64,000 nucleotides of DNA from Clitoria ternatea. Lineage: Eukaryota; Streptophyta; Magnoliopsida; Fabales; Fabaceae. The stretch's first letter is position 1; each line of letters opens with the position of its first letter. A model generated the notes under the pieces. It had not been told where the DNA came from. It made no database searches and was given only the letters and a program-made list of their open reading frames with translations. The position numbers were made by a program, and so were the translations under genes. The stretch lies in the NCBI GenBank assembly GCA_037962975.1, contig CM075673.1, positions 22,614,001-22,678,000 of the forward strand. Reading direction: 5' to 3'. Positions 11,560 through 22,503 of the stretch are shown here, in pieces.

Positions 11560-13368
11560 AGTCAATGACTAAGAAATTGAGTGATATTCATAGGGACCTT
11601 AACAGGTTTGCACCTAAGAAGCCTTGCATAAGTTATTAAATCTAAACATGTCCTCTGGCTCACAACAATGTCTCAAGTCAAGTGAGCTATTTCCAATCCA
11701 ACGAAATATTTTACAACCCCCAAGTCTTCGATTGCAAAAGTTGAGTGGTGTTTAGACTTGATCACTTCAAATTCATCAAAGTTATCACTTACTAAGATAA
11801 TATCATCAACATAATCCAAAAGTGCAACAAAGTGATCATCCTTCTTGATGAAAAAACAATAATCAGATTCAAATCGACAGAATCCAAGCTTTAATAGAAA
11901 ACCAGTGAGCTTCTCATGCTAGCCGTGACTTGTTTGTTTTAAACCATTTAGGGACTTTAGGAGCTTGCAAACTCAATTTGGTTTGTTAGGAATGTGATAG
12001 GGAGGAAGAAAAAAAACGGTATTCAGTTTTAGGAGAGAGAAGACAGATTGAGAGAAAATTCTCTTTAATGATTTTTCTTTGTATCCTTACAAGATTGCAA
12101 TAGATTTAAGTAGATTGAAAATACTGAGAGGAAACTAATTGGGCTAAATAACATCTGGACCCATTTCTAAAATTAAATCATAAAGTCTTTTAACCAGGAG
12201 GGTTTATTTTTTGTCCTTTTGGGCCTAACAGAATGTGTCATTCTGGCAAGTTCATATAAACATCCTCCTTTAAATCTCCATGAAGGAATGTATTATCAAC
12301 ATCCAGTTGATGTATGTGCCACCTTTTGATAGAAGCCAAGGCTAGTATTAACTTGATTGTTATAATCTTTGCCATAGGCGAAAAGGTTTTTAGAAAATCC
12401 AAGCCCTCCACCTGTCTGTAGCCTCTAGCTACCAATTGTGCCTTGAATCTCTCGACACTCCCACCTGCCTTCCTTGTTATCTTGTATACTTATTTGTTGC
12501 TAATTGGAATCACATTTGGAGGGCAATCAACAATCTGCTAAGTATTGTTCTTGGTCAGTGCAGTGAACTCCTTGCTAATTGCTTCTTGCCATTGGGATGA
12601 CTTTGCAGCCTCTATAAAGTTTTTAGGTTCAACTTGTTGATCTAAGGAAATCACGTAAGTGTCGTGGTTGGGAGATAGGTTTTGGTAATTAACAAAAGTA
12701 AAAATGGGATATTTGGTTTTGGTTTTAGGTTTGGTCAAGTTACAGGTATTGGTGAAGGTGGTTTCCTTGTTCCTGCAAGTCTGCTTGGGCTTTGGATTAA
12801 GAGTTCTTTGGGAAGTAATTGAAGTATTGGTGAAGTCATGTGGGCTACTTGGTAGTTCAGGTTGAGTTTCTGGTGAGATGATAGGTGATACAGGTCTTGG
12901 TGAAGTATTGATCTGGTCATGTGTTAAGGTGAAGGATGGTGGTGTGGTGTGAGGAAATACGTCTGTTGTAGTATGGCATGAAGGGATTTGTGGCAGAGAT
13001 GTGTTCAGATCAACATATCTCAAGGGATTCAAATCTTGTGAACCTCTGAATAACATGAGTTGATTAGGAAAATGCACATTTTTAGACACTGTTATTGCTT
13101 GTGCCTTAAGAGATAAGGTGACAACTTTTTGTGCCTGCTTTATATCCCAAGAAAATAGTTGCATCTTCCCTGAGATCAAATATTTTTCTTCTTGCTAATA
13201 ATGCGGAGGTATAACACAATGAACCAAACACTTTGAGTGATGCCAAGTTTGGTGGTTCTCCATTCAGCACTTCATAAGGAGATCTATCCTTCAACAATGG
13301 TGTAGACACTCTATTAATCAAGTAGACAACATGCAAGACTGCATAAGTCTAGAATTTCTTAGGCAAGT
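11560..13368 (-). pseudogene. Ty1/copia pol fragment (integrase end to RT), lineage different from the 16-64 kb family
   Basis: Minus strand. From 13368 it reads a late integrase segment (LHVVYLINRVSTPLL, then KDRSPYEVLNGEPPN and VFGSLCYTS) and a Pro/Thr-rich linker. The RT core follows (ARGYRQVEGLDF, then QLDVDNTFLHGDLKEDVYM, and after an insert VCKLLKSLNGLKQ and DYVDDIILVSDN), ending in the RT/RNase H connection (IEDLGVVKYFVGLEI). The RT is cut by the insert at 11984-12230 and carries further stops. The 5' part (gag, protease, integrase core) is missing; the fragment begins abruptly beside a copy of the VHA-G 3' end. Confidence 0.85.
11984..12230 (-). repeat. Solo-LTR-like insert inside the copia RT
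   Basis: A 247-bp block starting TGTTAGG and ending CCTAACA (perfect 7-bp terminal inverted repeats, TG...CA) splits the RT frame between MNLPE and the VCKLLKSL motif. On the minus strand it contains AGGCCCAAAAGGACA, as does the LTR-like region at 207-486, and ends in a T-rich tail. A clean 5-bp target duplication is not visible (TGGTT against GAATG), so the flank has mutated or the insertion was atypical. Confidence 0.6.
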
Positions 13369-13660
13369 GGATTCATATAGGCGTGTCTATGAAACAGTTT
13401 CTTAACAAAATTGAAGAAATTATGGTTAATGCATGGCAGCAGGGTACCAAATACTATAGCCAAAGCAAGAATTTTATGCACGCTAGAATCTAGACTCAAA
13501 TAAACACATAATATTATTCGCCATAACTTAAGAGTTCCCAGCACCAACAATACATCATCAAGAATTCTAATTCTTCACAGTAGTTACATACTTCATGAGC
13601 ATGGTGATAACATCCCCCGATAATCTCTCAGCCACAGTTTTCAAGGGATGGCCATCTTAA
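13369..13660 (-). pseudogene. Inverted partial copy of the VHA-G last exon and 3' UTR
   Basis: On the minus strand this matches 10160-10433. It contains the end of the last exon (KTVAERLSGDVITMLMKYVTTVKN and the stop) and about 200 bp of 3' UTR with scattered substitutions. It lacks the start codon and earlier exons, so it cannot make subunit G. At its low-coordinate end (ATGAATCC) it is joined directly to the copia fragment, and both read on the same strand. Because only one exon is covered, one cannot tell whether it came from DNA or mRNA. Confidence 0.85.
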
Positions 13661-14465
13661 TGCATCTCCTTGTCCTTGTAGAAGTGTGTAAAGTTTGCAG
13701 GATTACACAGATATAGGTCTTATAATATATAAAGTTGGTGAAACTCTGATAGGATATTAATAATAACAAATTTACCTCATCTTAAAAATTAGTTCACAAA
13801 AATAGGCACACTTATCATATTCCTCAATTTTTTGTTATCGTGTCTACAACATATTCACTCCTCCTTCTCTTAAGATATAGATATTGTTCATCTATGAACT
13901 TGATTTGGAAGGGCATTTTCTTATTCATTCTGGAATTGCCAGGTGTTGGATAAGATACGATTTTTGTATGGATAAAATCTCATTCAAAGGCATATTCGTC
14001 TAACATATATGCTCCAATCTAGTATAACCAACCCAGACTTAGTTTTTTCGAGTGCATGATACACTGATACTTTTCACCTATTATGACAGATATAGTTATC
14101 TTTTTAATGTTTTCATATATGACCCACATTTTTTATTAATTATTAATTTCTCAAACCATCATGCAAAGCTCTCAGTTCAGGCATCAGCAGTAACACTGTC
14201 AACCACCAGCGGAGGCCTCGTCGAAGGGGATTTGGGCCTTCAACAACGTTTTCTACCTCTTCTTTTTCCTTTGTTCTTTTATGCCCCAAAATGAGAAGAA
14301 ATCCAAATCACCGTTACTCAATTTTACCTTCCAGATCCAACAAAGAAGAAATCCAAAGCGCACCCTTGCCACCAAAACCAAAAATTCAAATTTTCTTTTT
14401 CTTAACAAAAAAAACCAGATCAAATCCATAACCATAAACCATAGTAAAGAAACGAAAGATTTACA
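13661..14465. other. Unassigned sequence
   Basis: The boundary with the VHA-G copy is diffuse. A plus-strand frame at 14281-14589 and a minus one at 14253-14435 are Lys/Asn- and Phe-rich and look like UTR or intron sequence rather than protein. The stretch after the exon-like island (minus strand, below 14466) resembles a first intron of a plant gene. Confidence 0.3.
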
Positions 14466-14783
14466 TCAAATCTCAACCAAATTCATCAAAATCAAATCGG
14501 AAAAAATGAACCCTAATGTTCCTAAGAAGACGGGGGCCATTTTCTTCGTGAAGGTACAATCCTTGTTATCGTCCTTGCAGATGCGGTAGAGGGCCTTGTT
14601 GAGGTTGCAATGGCCGCAGTTGAATGAGATGCGAGAGTTATGGTTGTTGATGTGGTTTTGGTCGCATGATGGTAAAAACGATGTCGCAGTGGAGATCTTG
14701 AAAGCTCGTTGTGCTTCAAGGTTAGGTTCTGGGTTGCGAATCTTGCGGTCCTCGAAGCCGCATTCGAAGAGGAATTGGGGCAA
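14466..14783 (-). CDS. Unrecognised 105-residue ORF in a GC-richer, exon-like island
   Basis: Minus-strand frame starting MPQFLFECGFEDRKIRN. The DNA from about 14530 to 14785 has many C-ending codons and CpG, quite unlike the AT-rich surroundings, and a Cys-rich centre (SFNCGHCNLNKALYRICKDD). The last 25 residues are hydrophobic but run into what looks like intron DNA, so the real exon may end earlier. There is no recognisable domain. It could be a host gene fragment captured by a transposon, or exon 1 of a small gene. I cannot assign a function. Confidence 0.3.
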   Translation of the reverse strand: MPQFLFECGFEDRKIRNPEPNLEAQRAFKISTATSFLPSCDQNHINNHNSRISFNCGHCNLNKALYRICKDDNKDCTFTKKMAPVFLGTLGFIFSDLILMNLVEI

Positions 14784-15436
14784 TAAGGTTGTAATTAGAT
14801 TTTAGAATAATTAAAGAGAAAAAAAATGATTTTGGAATTTCCATTGTTAACCTTTTTGTGTTGATGAATATTGTTGGTATAAATTTATCTTAATCTTTAC
14901 CATTTTAACTGTATAATCAGGGTAAAAAATATCATTTTTTATGTGGGTTATAAAAATAACCAATATAAAAAGTTAATATAAAATTTTTTCATATTAATTT
15001 ATTACACCAATTAATTTATAATTGGTATTTTTTACATTGATTATAAAAATATCATTCCTATAAAAAAAATTTTGAAATTGTTGACCAACCCTCATTCATC
15101 TCATTTGTTTACTAATTAAGATGGGTTTAGATAGTTTGCATAGGATCCTAAGTTCAAACTGTAATATTTTTATTTCTATTGGACCCATAAAAAAGAAAGT
15201 AAAGAGAGAACATACGTAAGTCATTGTATATTATTTAAGCCTTTTTTTGTGGAAATAATATATTATTTACGCCTTTAAATATATCATTTTTCCAACTAAT
15301 CTTGGGTAGGCCTCACATTCTTGTTATTATTCACTATTGCTTTCTTTGGCAAACCAAATAAAAGAACAATGTTTTCTTATCAAAATCAGATTAGTAGATC
15401 ACCTTCACTTTTTTATTTCGCTTTTTTCCACTATTT

Positions 15437-15472
<36 letters not shown>

Positions 15473-16599
15473 TTTTTTATCTCATTCTATTACAAATATG
15501 ACACGTTTTTCTCTTTTTTACTTTATTTCTTTTTTTTCCTTAATTCCATAATATATTGTGGAAAAAATGTAAAAATATTATGTATTTGTGATTTAATCAG
15601 TGAAATACTAGTTTTAAATTTAATTTGTTTAAATAAATACTCTAACTGATTCCTAGTTGAACTAATCAAATTGAGTGGTGTGGGATATAGTTTTTGAGTC
15701 CTTACAAGTTTCTTTAAATAAAAGGAAGAAGAAAAAGTTGAAATGAATGTAGTTAATGAACATTTGAAGATGAATTATGCAGAGTGGGGACAATGGAATC
15801 ACAGAAGAATTAGAGAGATGGGTGGATACTGAGGCAGTGCAGAAGGTGTTGAAACGTTGCTGTCACTATTCACATGATCGCATTAACCTAACATAACATA
15901 ACATTCATCCATGCATTCGAAATTGGTCCCTTCAGTGCCACCACTCCTGCCATTTCTACACGTGTCGCCTTTTTCATATGTTCCTCACATGTTTCAATTT
16001 CCTCTTCTTTCTTTTAATAAAACAACATCACAAGTGTATGCTTTTAAGTAATACTATATTATTATCGATACAAGAAAATAATCATATTTATTGTGGTTAT
16101 TTTCCTTTTCCAATCTGCTTCTAACCGTAAGAATACCAAATGTTATAACAATCTATAATTGTGCTTGTAATTGTAATAATATGTTATGTTATAATAATAT
16201 TATTTTGTTGTAACTTAATTTCTAGTGGACTAAAAGATATGTTTTCAATCCGTGATTAAACAAAATTTTTAATTAACTTTAATCTTTGTGTAAAATTAAT
16301 AATAACTATGTAAAATTTCATCTTTATAAAGTGGTTGTTAACATTAACTTTTAAATTTAACTGTATAAACATTATTTAAACCACCACAAAAATCACTTTT
16401 AACGGTTACAAAACTGTCGTTTGGTGATTGTAAATATTTAACGACGATTTTTAGTAATAGTTGGAAACAACGCTGGCAATGTAACGATGGCTTTGTGGCG
16501 ACGTTTTGGAATGTTCCAACCACCTCCTCTAAGGTGCATACTACATTGAAGTACCTCATTTTTAAGAAAATATTATTTTAAATAAAAATATTAAAGCAT
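14784..16599. other. AT-rich intergenic stretch
   Basis: Holds an (AT)15 microsatellite and T-rich runs. A block at 16380-16550 has CGACG and AACGGTT words, reminiscent of transposon subterminal DNA, but I found no matching ends. No gene is supported. Confidence 0.4.
15441..15470. repeat. (AT)15 microsatellite
   Basis: Perfect dinucleotide run of 30 bp. Confidence 0.95.
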
Positions 16600-16663
16600 G
16601 AGATTAACAAGGGATGTATAAGATTATATCTATATCATAAAAAAAGTTCCTACTTATTTATAA

Positions 16664-16745
16664 ACATCCTTGTAGGATGTATAAAATTAATAGTCAAATA
16701 ATTCAAAATTCTTGAAAATATTTAATTGATAGTTCCTGAAGAACT
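16664..16745 (+). other. Leader hairpins of fragment A (partial array)
   Basis: ACATCC-TTGTA-GGATGT at 16664-16680 and AGTTC-CTGAA-GAACT at 16731-16745 are the fourth and sixth hairpins of the array seen complete at 22609-22815. Confidence 0.75.
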
Positions 16746-17340
16746 TTAACGATCTAAGAAATTAAAATAAATAAAGATAAAATAAAATCATAAATATAAT
16801 TCACGCTGCTTTATAATTTATAAGCCTTTTGCAATTGCTTTGCCGTGACATATAATTGCTCACTAATTTATTTTATATTATTGCTTTGCCGTGACATGCC
16901 TTTTGCACTAATATATATATTAGCAGGTTGCACTTGTATCTGTAGCTTCACATTACTACTAATTTGCTCTAGCTTCACTTTAGGGTTATCTTATATTATT
17001 TTTCCATTGCTTTGCTTTATAACATATAATTGCTTTCTTTGCTTCTTGCTAGCCACTGCCTGTTGTTCCTATAGCTAATATAGTTTTACATTAATTTTCT
17101 TTATATTAGCAATTGCTTTACTTTAAATTATGGGTGGATTATTAACTAATTTTGTTTTAGAATTTATATAGCTATTGCACCTACTATTAAATTAAATATT
17201 GAATGTTAGCTATATTGATAGTTGCTGCTTTGATTTTATATTTTAAATAATTAATTTATAGACTTATAATTGGTATTTGTAAATAATATAATATATTTTA
17301 TATAAATAAAGGAGTTAATAAATAATATAACACTAACAAA

Positions 17341-17398
17341 GATTCAAACCCGAGACTTATAACATAATAAATTATCACTCTATCACTAGGCCACTAAT
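17341..17398 (-). other. Antisense tRNA-like block (A and B box) in leader of fragment A
   Basis: Minus strand: TGGCCTAGTGATAGAGTGAT resembles a Pol III A box and D-arm, and CGGGTTTGAATC resembles a B box (T-loop). Spacing is close to a real tRNA but no acceptor stem closes, so it is not a tRNA gene. Confidence 0.6.
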
Positions 17399-17477
17399 AC
17401 TTGAATAATACTTTTATGAAAACTTTTAAATATTCAATACCAGATCACTTATGTGAAATTTTATTTATACTTGTCTC

Positions 17478-17893
17478 CTTGTGGCTGAAAAACAATAATA
17501 TGAGTCTCGTCCAACTGGAACCACTTCATTCCCAGAAGTGAATGTAGCAATACATGATCATTATACTCGTGGTCGTGGTCGAAATGATAACAAATCATCA
17601 TTTACATGGAAAAAGAAAGAACGTATGGAAAAAGGAAAAAAATGTTCAAAGTAGCGAACAAACTAAAAATATTTGTTATCGTTGTGGTAGCCAAGGCCAC
17701 TGGTCTCGGGTTTGTCACACACCAAAACATCTGATTGATCTATACCAAAAATCCCTTAAGAATAAAGGGAAAACAATAGAAAATTTTTTACTGGTATGGA
17801 TGATGCTTTTACTCACTTTGATGTTGATGATTTCCTTACTCTTCCTGAAGAAGACATTGTCCACTTGGTTGGAGAGGGGAATGCCCCTAAATA
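17478..17893 (+). pseudogene. C-terminal gag with zinc knuckle (fragment A)
   Basis: Starts within CLLVAEK, then ESRPTGTTSFPEVNVA, a Gly/Arg/Asn spacer, the CCHC knuckle CYRCGSQGHWSRVC (intact CX2CX4HX4C) and HTPKHLIDLYQKSLKNKG, ending LPEEDIVHLVGEGNAPK-stop. One frame break sits before the knuckle. The N-terminal two thirds of a normal copia gag (UBN2 domain, about 200 residues) are absent; AT-rich leader lies there instead. The knuckle would bind the element's RNA in the virus-like particle. Confidence 0.8.
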
Positions 17894-17999
17894 ATTTTGT
17901 TTCATGTAATTTGTTTTGTTATGAATTTATGTTAAATATTTATTGTTGTTAATTATATTTTTCACTCATGATTATTATTATTATTTAATGAAGAATGAA

Positions 18000-20317
18000 T
18001 GCTCATGTGAATGACGAAGATATATGTCTCGCAGAGAGTACAACAAATTATACTATTCTCAAGAATGAGAAATATTTCTTCCATATGGTAAAATAAGAAG
18101 CCAATGTTAATACTATATCTAGTAGCATAAATATAATTGAAGGCTCCGGCAGAGCCAATATTTTGTTACTTGGAGGAACAAAATTGCATATTGAAAGTGT
18201 ATTATATTCTACTAAGTCTCAAAGAAATTTATTGAGTTTTAAGGATATCCGTAGAAATGGATACCATATTGAGACCACAAATGAAGGAAATGATAAATAT
18301 CTTTACATCACAAAGTTAATTTCTGATAAGAAATGTATATTAGAAAAATTGCCTTCATTTTCCTCCGGTTTGTACTATACTTATATTAGTACAGTTGAAA
18401 CAAATGTTATTGTAAACCAAAAGTATACAAATAAGAATAACTTTGTTATTTGGCATGAACGTTTAGGCCATCCTGGAACAATAATGATGTGAAAAATATT
18501 TAAGAATTCAAATGGTCATTACTTGTCCAGCAGACAGATTCTCCAAACTAATAATTTCTCATGTGCTGCTTGTTCTTAAGGGAAATTAATTACTCGACTA
18601 TCACCAATGAAATTTAGGAGTGAATCACTCATATTTTTAGAGCATATACAAGGTGATATTTGTATACCATTTAGATATTTTATGGTTTTGATTGATGCAT
18701 CAACTAGATGGTCACATGTTTGCTTATTGTCAACTTGCAACCAAGCGTTTGCGAGATTATTAGCTCAATTAATTCATTTAAGAGCTCATTTTTTGATTAT
18801 CCAATTAAGAAAATATGCTTTAATAATGCTGGTGAATTCACATCTCAATCTTTTAATGATTATTGTATGTCCATCGAAATTGATGTTGAACATCCTGTAG
18901 CATATGTTCATACACAAAATGGACTTGCTGAATCATTAATTAAACGTTTGAAATTGATAGCAAGACCATTGTTAATGAGATCAAAACTCCCAATTTCAAC
19001 TTGGGGACATGCAATCTTGCATGTAACAACACTTATTCGCATCAGGCCTACAAATTATTATGAGTATTCCCTTTTACAAATGGTTCATGGTAAAGAACCA
19101 AATATTTCCCATCTAAGAATCTTTCGAAGTGCGGTATATTTTCCTATCTCCCCTCCACAACGCACTAAGATGGGACCTCAAAGAAGGTTGGGAATATATG
19201 TTGGATACGAAAGTTCATCCATAATAAAATATCTTAAAACCTTAGAAGGTGATTTATTTACAGCTTATTTTTCTTATTGTTATTTTGATGAATCTATTTT
19301 CCCACCATTATGGGGAGAAAATAAATAGTTGGATACAAGGATTAGTTGGAATGAGATATCTTTATCTCATCTTAATCCTCGAACAAAGCAATCTGAACTA
19401 GAAGTTCAGAAAATAATTAGTTTGCAAAATTTAGTATACCAATTGCCAAATGTATTTGCTGATCCAAAAAGAGTGACTAAGTCACACATACCAGCTGTTA
19501 ATACTCCAAAAAAATTGATGTCTCTGCAAGACAATCTAAAATTGTAAATAAGTTTGAAGCCAAAATAAAATGAGGTAGACCTATTGGTTCTAAAGATAAA
19601 AATCCTTGAGAAAGAAAAGTAAATAAAAAGGATGGTCGAATCGAGGATATAAATACTCCAGAAGAGTCTCCTGACATAATCAAGGTTTCAAATCTAGAAG
19701 AAACCAAGGTACCTAAAATTGATAAGAATAAAGAGATCTCTATAAATTATGTCATGGATGGAATACAATGGAATCGACATGAAGTCGATGTTAATGAAAT
19801 TTTGCATTCAAAGTAGCTCTTGATGTTATAAATGACAATAAGAATCATGAGCCAAAATCTATTAAGGAATGTGCACAAAGAAATGATTGTCAAAGTGGAA
19901 AGATGCAATGCAAGAAGAGTTAAACTCACTTGCAAAATGAAAAGTTTTTGGACCTGTAGTCCAAACACCTGAAGATGTAAAACTAGTTGGGTACAAATCG
20001 GTCTTTATGAGAAAAAAAATAAAAATGGTGAAATTATGCAATATAAAACAAGGCTTGTTGCACAAGGATTCTCACAAAGACCTGGTATTGATTTCTATAA
20101 AACATATTCACCAGTAATGGATGCAAGTACTTTTCAATACTTGATTAGTTTGACAATTCGTGAAAAACTTGATTTATGCCTAATAGATGTTGTTGTAGCA
20201 TATTTATATGACTCACTTGAAAATGACATCTATATGAAACTCCCTGAGGGATTTAATTTGCCTGAAGCAAAATGACATCTATATAAAACTCCCTGAAGGA
20301 TTTAATTTGCCTGAAGG
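18000..20317 (+). pseudogene. Broken pol of fragment A
   Basis: MNAHVND opens the protease section. The active-site Asp is gone: fragment A reads AEST where J and M keep VDSATT/VDSTTT. GAG-pre-integrase with IWHERLGHPG ends in a stop. The integrase core keeps YFMVLIDASTRWSHV, NNAGEFTSQSF (second acidic Asp changed to Asn) and TQNGLAESLIKRL (catalytic Glu). The RT piece (20036-20275) reads RLVAQGFSQRPGIDF and DVVVAYLYDSLENDIYMKLPEG, then stops in the 49-bp duplication. Several stops and frameshifts make it inactive. Confidence 0.85.
20220..20317 (+). repeat. 49-bp tandem duplication in RT, 2 units (fragment A)
   Basis: Units start at 20220 and 20269 (AAAATGACATCTATA...). The second unit puts TGA in frame straight after LPEAK. 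Confidence 0.9.
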
Positions 20318-20771
20318 ATACATTAGTGCACCAATTGCACTAAGATATGGCACTTAAGGACCAAGTAGTTCTTTATTTTTCTCTTGAGGTTGAAAAGGAT
20401 CTTTGCTTACTTCAAGTGACCTTACAACCATTGGACTGCTCAAAGGGTGTGATTTGTCCATATAAAACCGCTTTAGCACCTTTTCTGTATAAGTCTTATA
20501 GTGCATTAAGATTCACTCCTTTAAATACTCTAATTTTAATCCAAGACAAAACTTTGTTTTTCTCAAGTCTTTCATCTCGAATTCCTTCTTCAAGCAATTC
20601 ACAGCCTTTGAAAGCTCTTCAGGAGTTCCGATGATGTTTAAATCATATACATAAATAGAAATTATAACGAACTCTTTTCAGAATCTTTTCATAAAAACAC
20701 ACAGATAAATCGGGTCATTTTTATACCTTTCTTTTAACAAGCATTCACTGAGACAATTATACCATATACGT

Positions 20772-20866
20772 CCAGGAAAATTAAATCCTTCAGGGAGTTT
20801 TATATAGATGTCATTTTGCTTCAGGCAAATTAAATCCCTCAGGGAGTTTCATATAGATGTCATTTT
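20772..20866 (-). repeat. 49-bp tandem duplication in RT, 2 units (fragment B)
   Basis: Full unit at 20818-20866 and a second, slightly shortened one at 20772-20817, where a deletion joins it to RMWYNCLSE coding sequence. Confidence 0.85.
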
Positions 20867-22503
20867 CAAGTGATCCATATAAATATGTTGCAACAACATC
20901 TATTAGGCGTAAATCAAGTTTTTCACGAATTGTCAAACTAATCAAGTATTGAAAAGTACTTGTATCCATTACTGGTGAATATATTTCATAGAAACCAATA
21001 CCAGGTCTTTATGAGAATCCTTGTGCAACAAGCCTTGCTTTATATTGCATAATTTCACCAGTTTCATTTCTTTTTCTCGTAAAGACCCATTTGTATCCGA
21101 CTAATTTTACACCTACAGACAGGTGTTTGGACTATAGGTCCAAAAACTTTTCATTTGTAAGTGAGTTTAACTCCTCTTGCATTTTATTTTTCCACTTTGG
21201 CCAATCATTTCTTTGTGCATATTCTTTAACAGATTTTGGTTCATGATTATTATCATCATTTATAATATCAAGAGCTACTTTGAATGCAAAAATTTCATCA
21301 CTATCGACTTCATGTCGATTCCATTGTATTCCACCATGACATAATTTATAGAGATCTCTTTATTCTTATCAATTTTAGGTACCTTGGTTTCTTCTGGATT
21401 TAAAACCTTGATTATGTCAGGAGACTCTTCTGGAGTATTTATATCGTCGATTCGACCATCCTTTTTATTTACTTTTCTTTTTCGAGGATTTTTATCTTTA
21501 GAACCAACAGGTTTACCTCGTTTTCTTTTGGCTTTAGACTCATTTACAATTTTAGATTGTCCTGCAGGGACATTTGGAGTATTAACAGCTGGTATGTGTG
21601 ACTTAGTCACTCTTTTTGGATCAGCAAATGCATTTGGCAATTGGTTTGCTAAATTTTACAAACTAATTATTTTTTGAACTTCTAGTTTAGATTGCTTTGT
21701 TCGAGGATCAAGATGAGATAGAGATATCTCATTCCAACTAATCCTTGTATCCAACTGTTTACTTTCTCCCCCTAATAGTGGGAGAACAAATTCATCAAAA
21801 TGACAATCAATAAAATGAGCTGTAAATAAATCTCCTATTAATGGTTTAAGATATTTTATTATGGATGGACTTTCATATCTAACATATATTCCTAACCTTC
21901 TTTGAGGTCCCATTTTAGTGTATTATAGAGAAGAAATAGAAACATATACTGCACTTCCAAAATTCTTAGATGGGAAATATTTAGTTCTTTACCATGAACC
22001 AATTGTGAAGGGGAATACTCATGATAACTTCTAGGCCTGATGCGAATAAGTGCTGCTACATGCAAGATTGCATGTCCCCAAGTTGAAATTGGGAGTTTTG
22101 ATTTCATTAACAATGGTCTTGCTATCAATTTCAAACGTTTAATCAATGATTCAGCAAGTCCATTTTGTGTATAAACATATGCTACAGGATGTTCAATATT
22201 AATTCCGATGGACATACAATAATTATCAAAATATTGAGATGTGAACTCACCAGCGTTATCAAGGCGTATTTTCTTAATTGGATAATCAAGAAAATAAGCT
22301 CTTAAAAGAATTAATTGAACTAGTAATCTCACAAATGTCTGGTTGCGAGTTGACAATAAGCAAACATGTGACCATCTAGAGTATGCATCAATCAAAACCA
22401 TAAAATATCTAAATGGTCCACAAATATCACCTTTTATACGCTTTAAAAATGTGAGTGATTCACTTCTAATTTTCATTGGTGATGGCCGAGTAATTAATTT
22501 CCC

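Larger units (their letters stand above)
16600..20317 (+). mobile_element. Copia fragment A: leader, gag end, protease, integrase, start of RT
   Basis: First member of the copia family that fills the rest of the window. It lacks an LTR: the leader begins abruptly within the hairpin region. Order on the plus strand: leader hairpins, antisense tRNA-like block, C-terminal gag, protease, GAG-pre-integrase, integrase, linker, RT up to LPEGFNLPE. It ends exactly after the second unit of the 49-bp duplication, where minus-strand fragment B begins, so A and B converge. Two stop codons (after HPGTIMM at 18490 and within CAAC-S-stop-GKL near 18580) are shared with fragments E, G and I. Confidence 0.85.

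Noticed and set aside
13369..13660. A second V-ATPase subunit G gene
   Set aside because: It holds only the end of the last exon and UTR, with no start codon or N-terminal half.
14880..15070. A MITE (short AT-rich inverted repeats)
   Set aside because: The facing similarity is weak and explained by AT richness; no clear ends or duplication.
16380..16560. End of a second CACTA or Mutator-type element (CGACG and AACGGTT words)
   Set aside because: No CACTA terminus, no inverted partner and no target duplication could be found.
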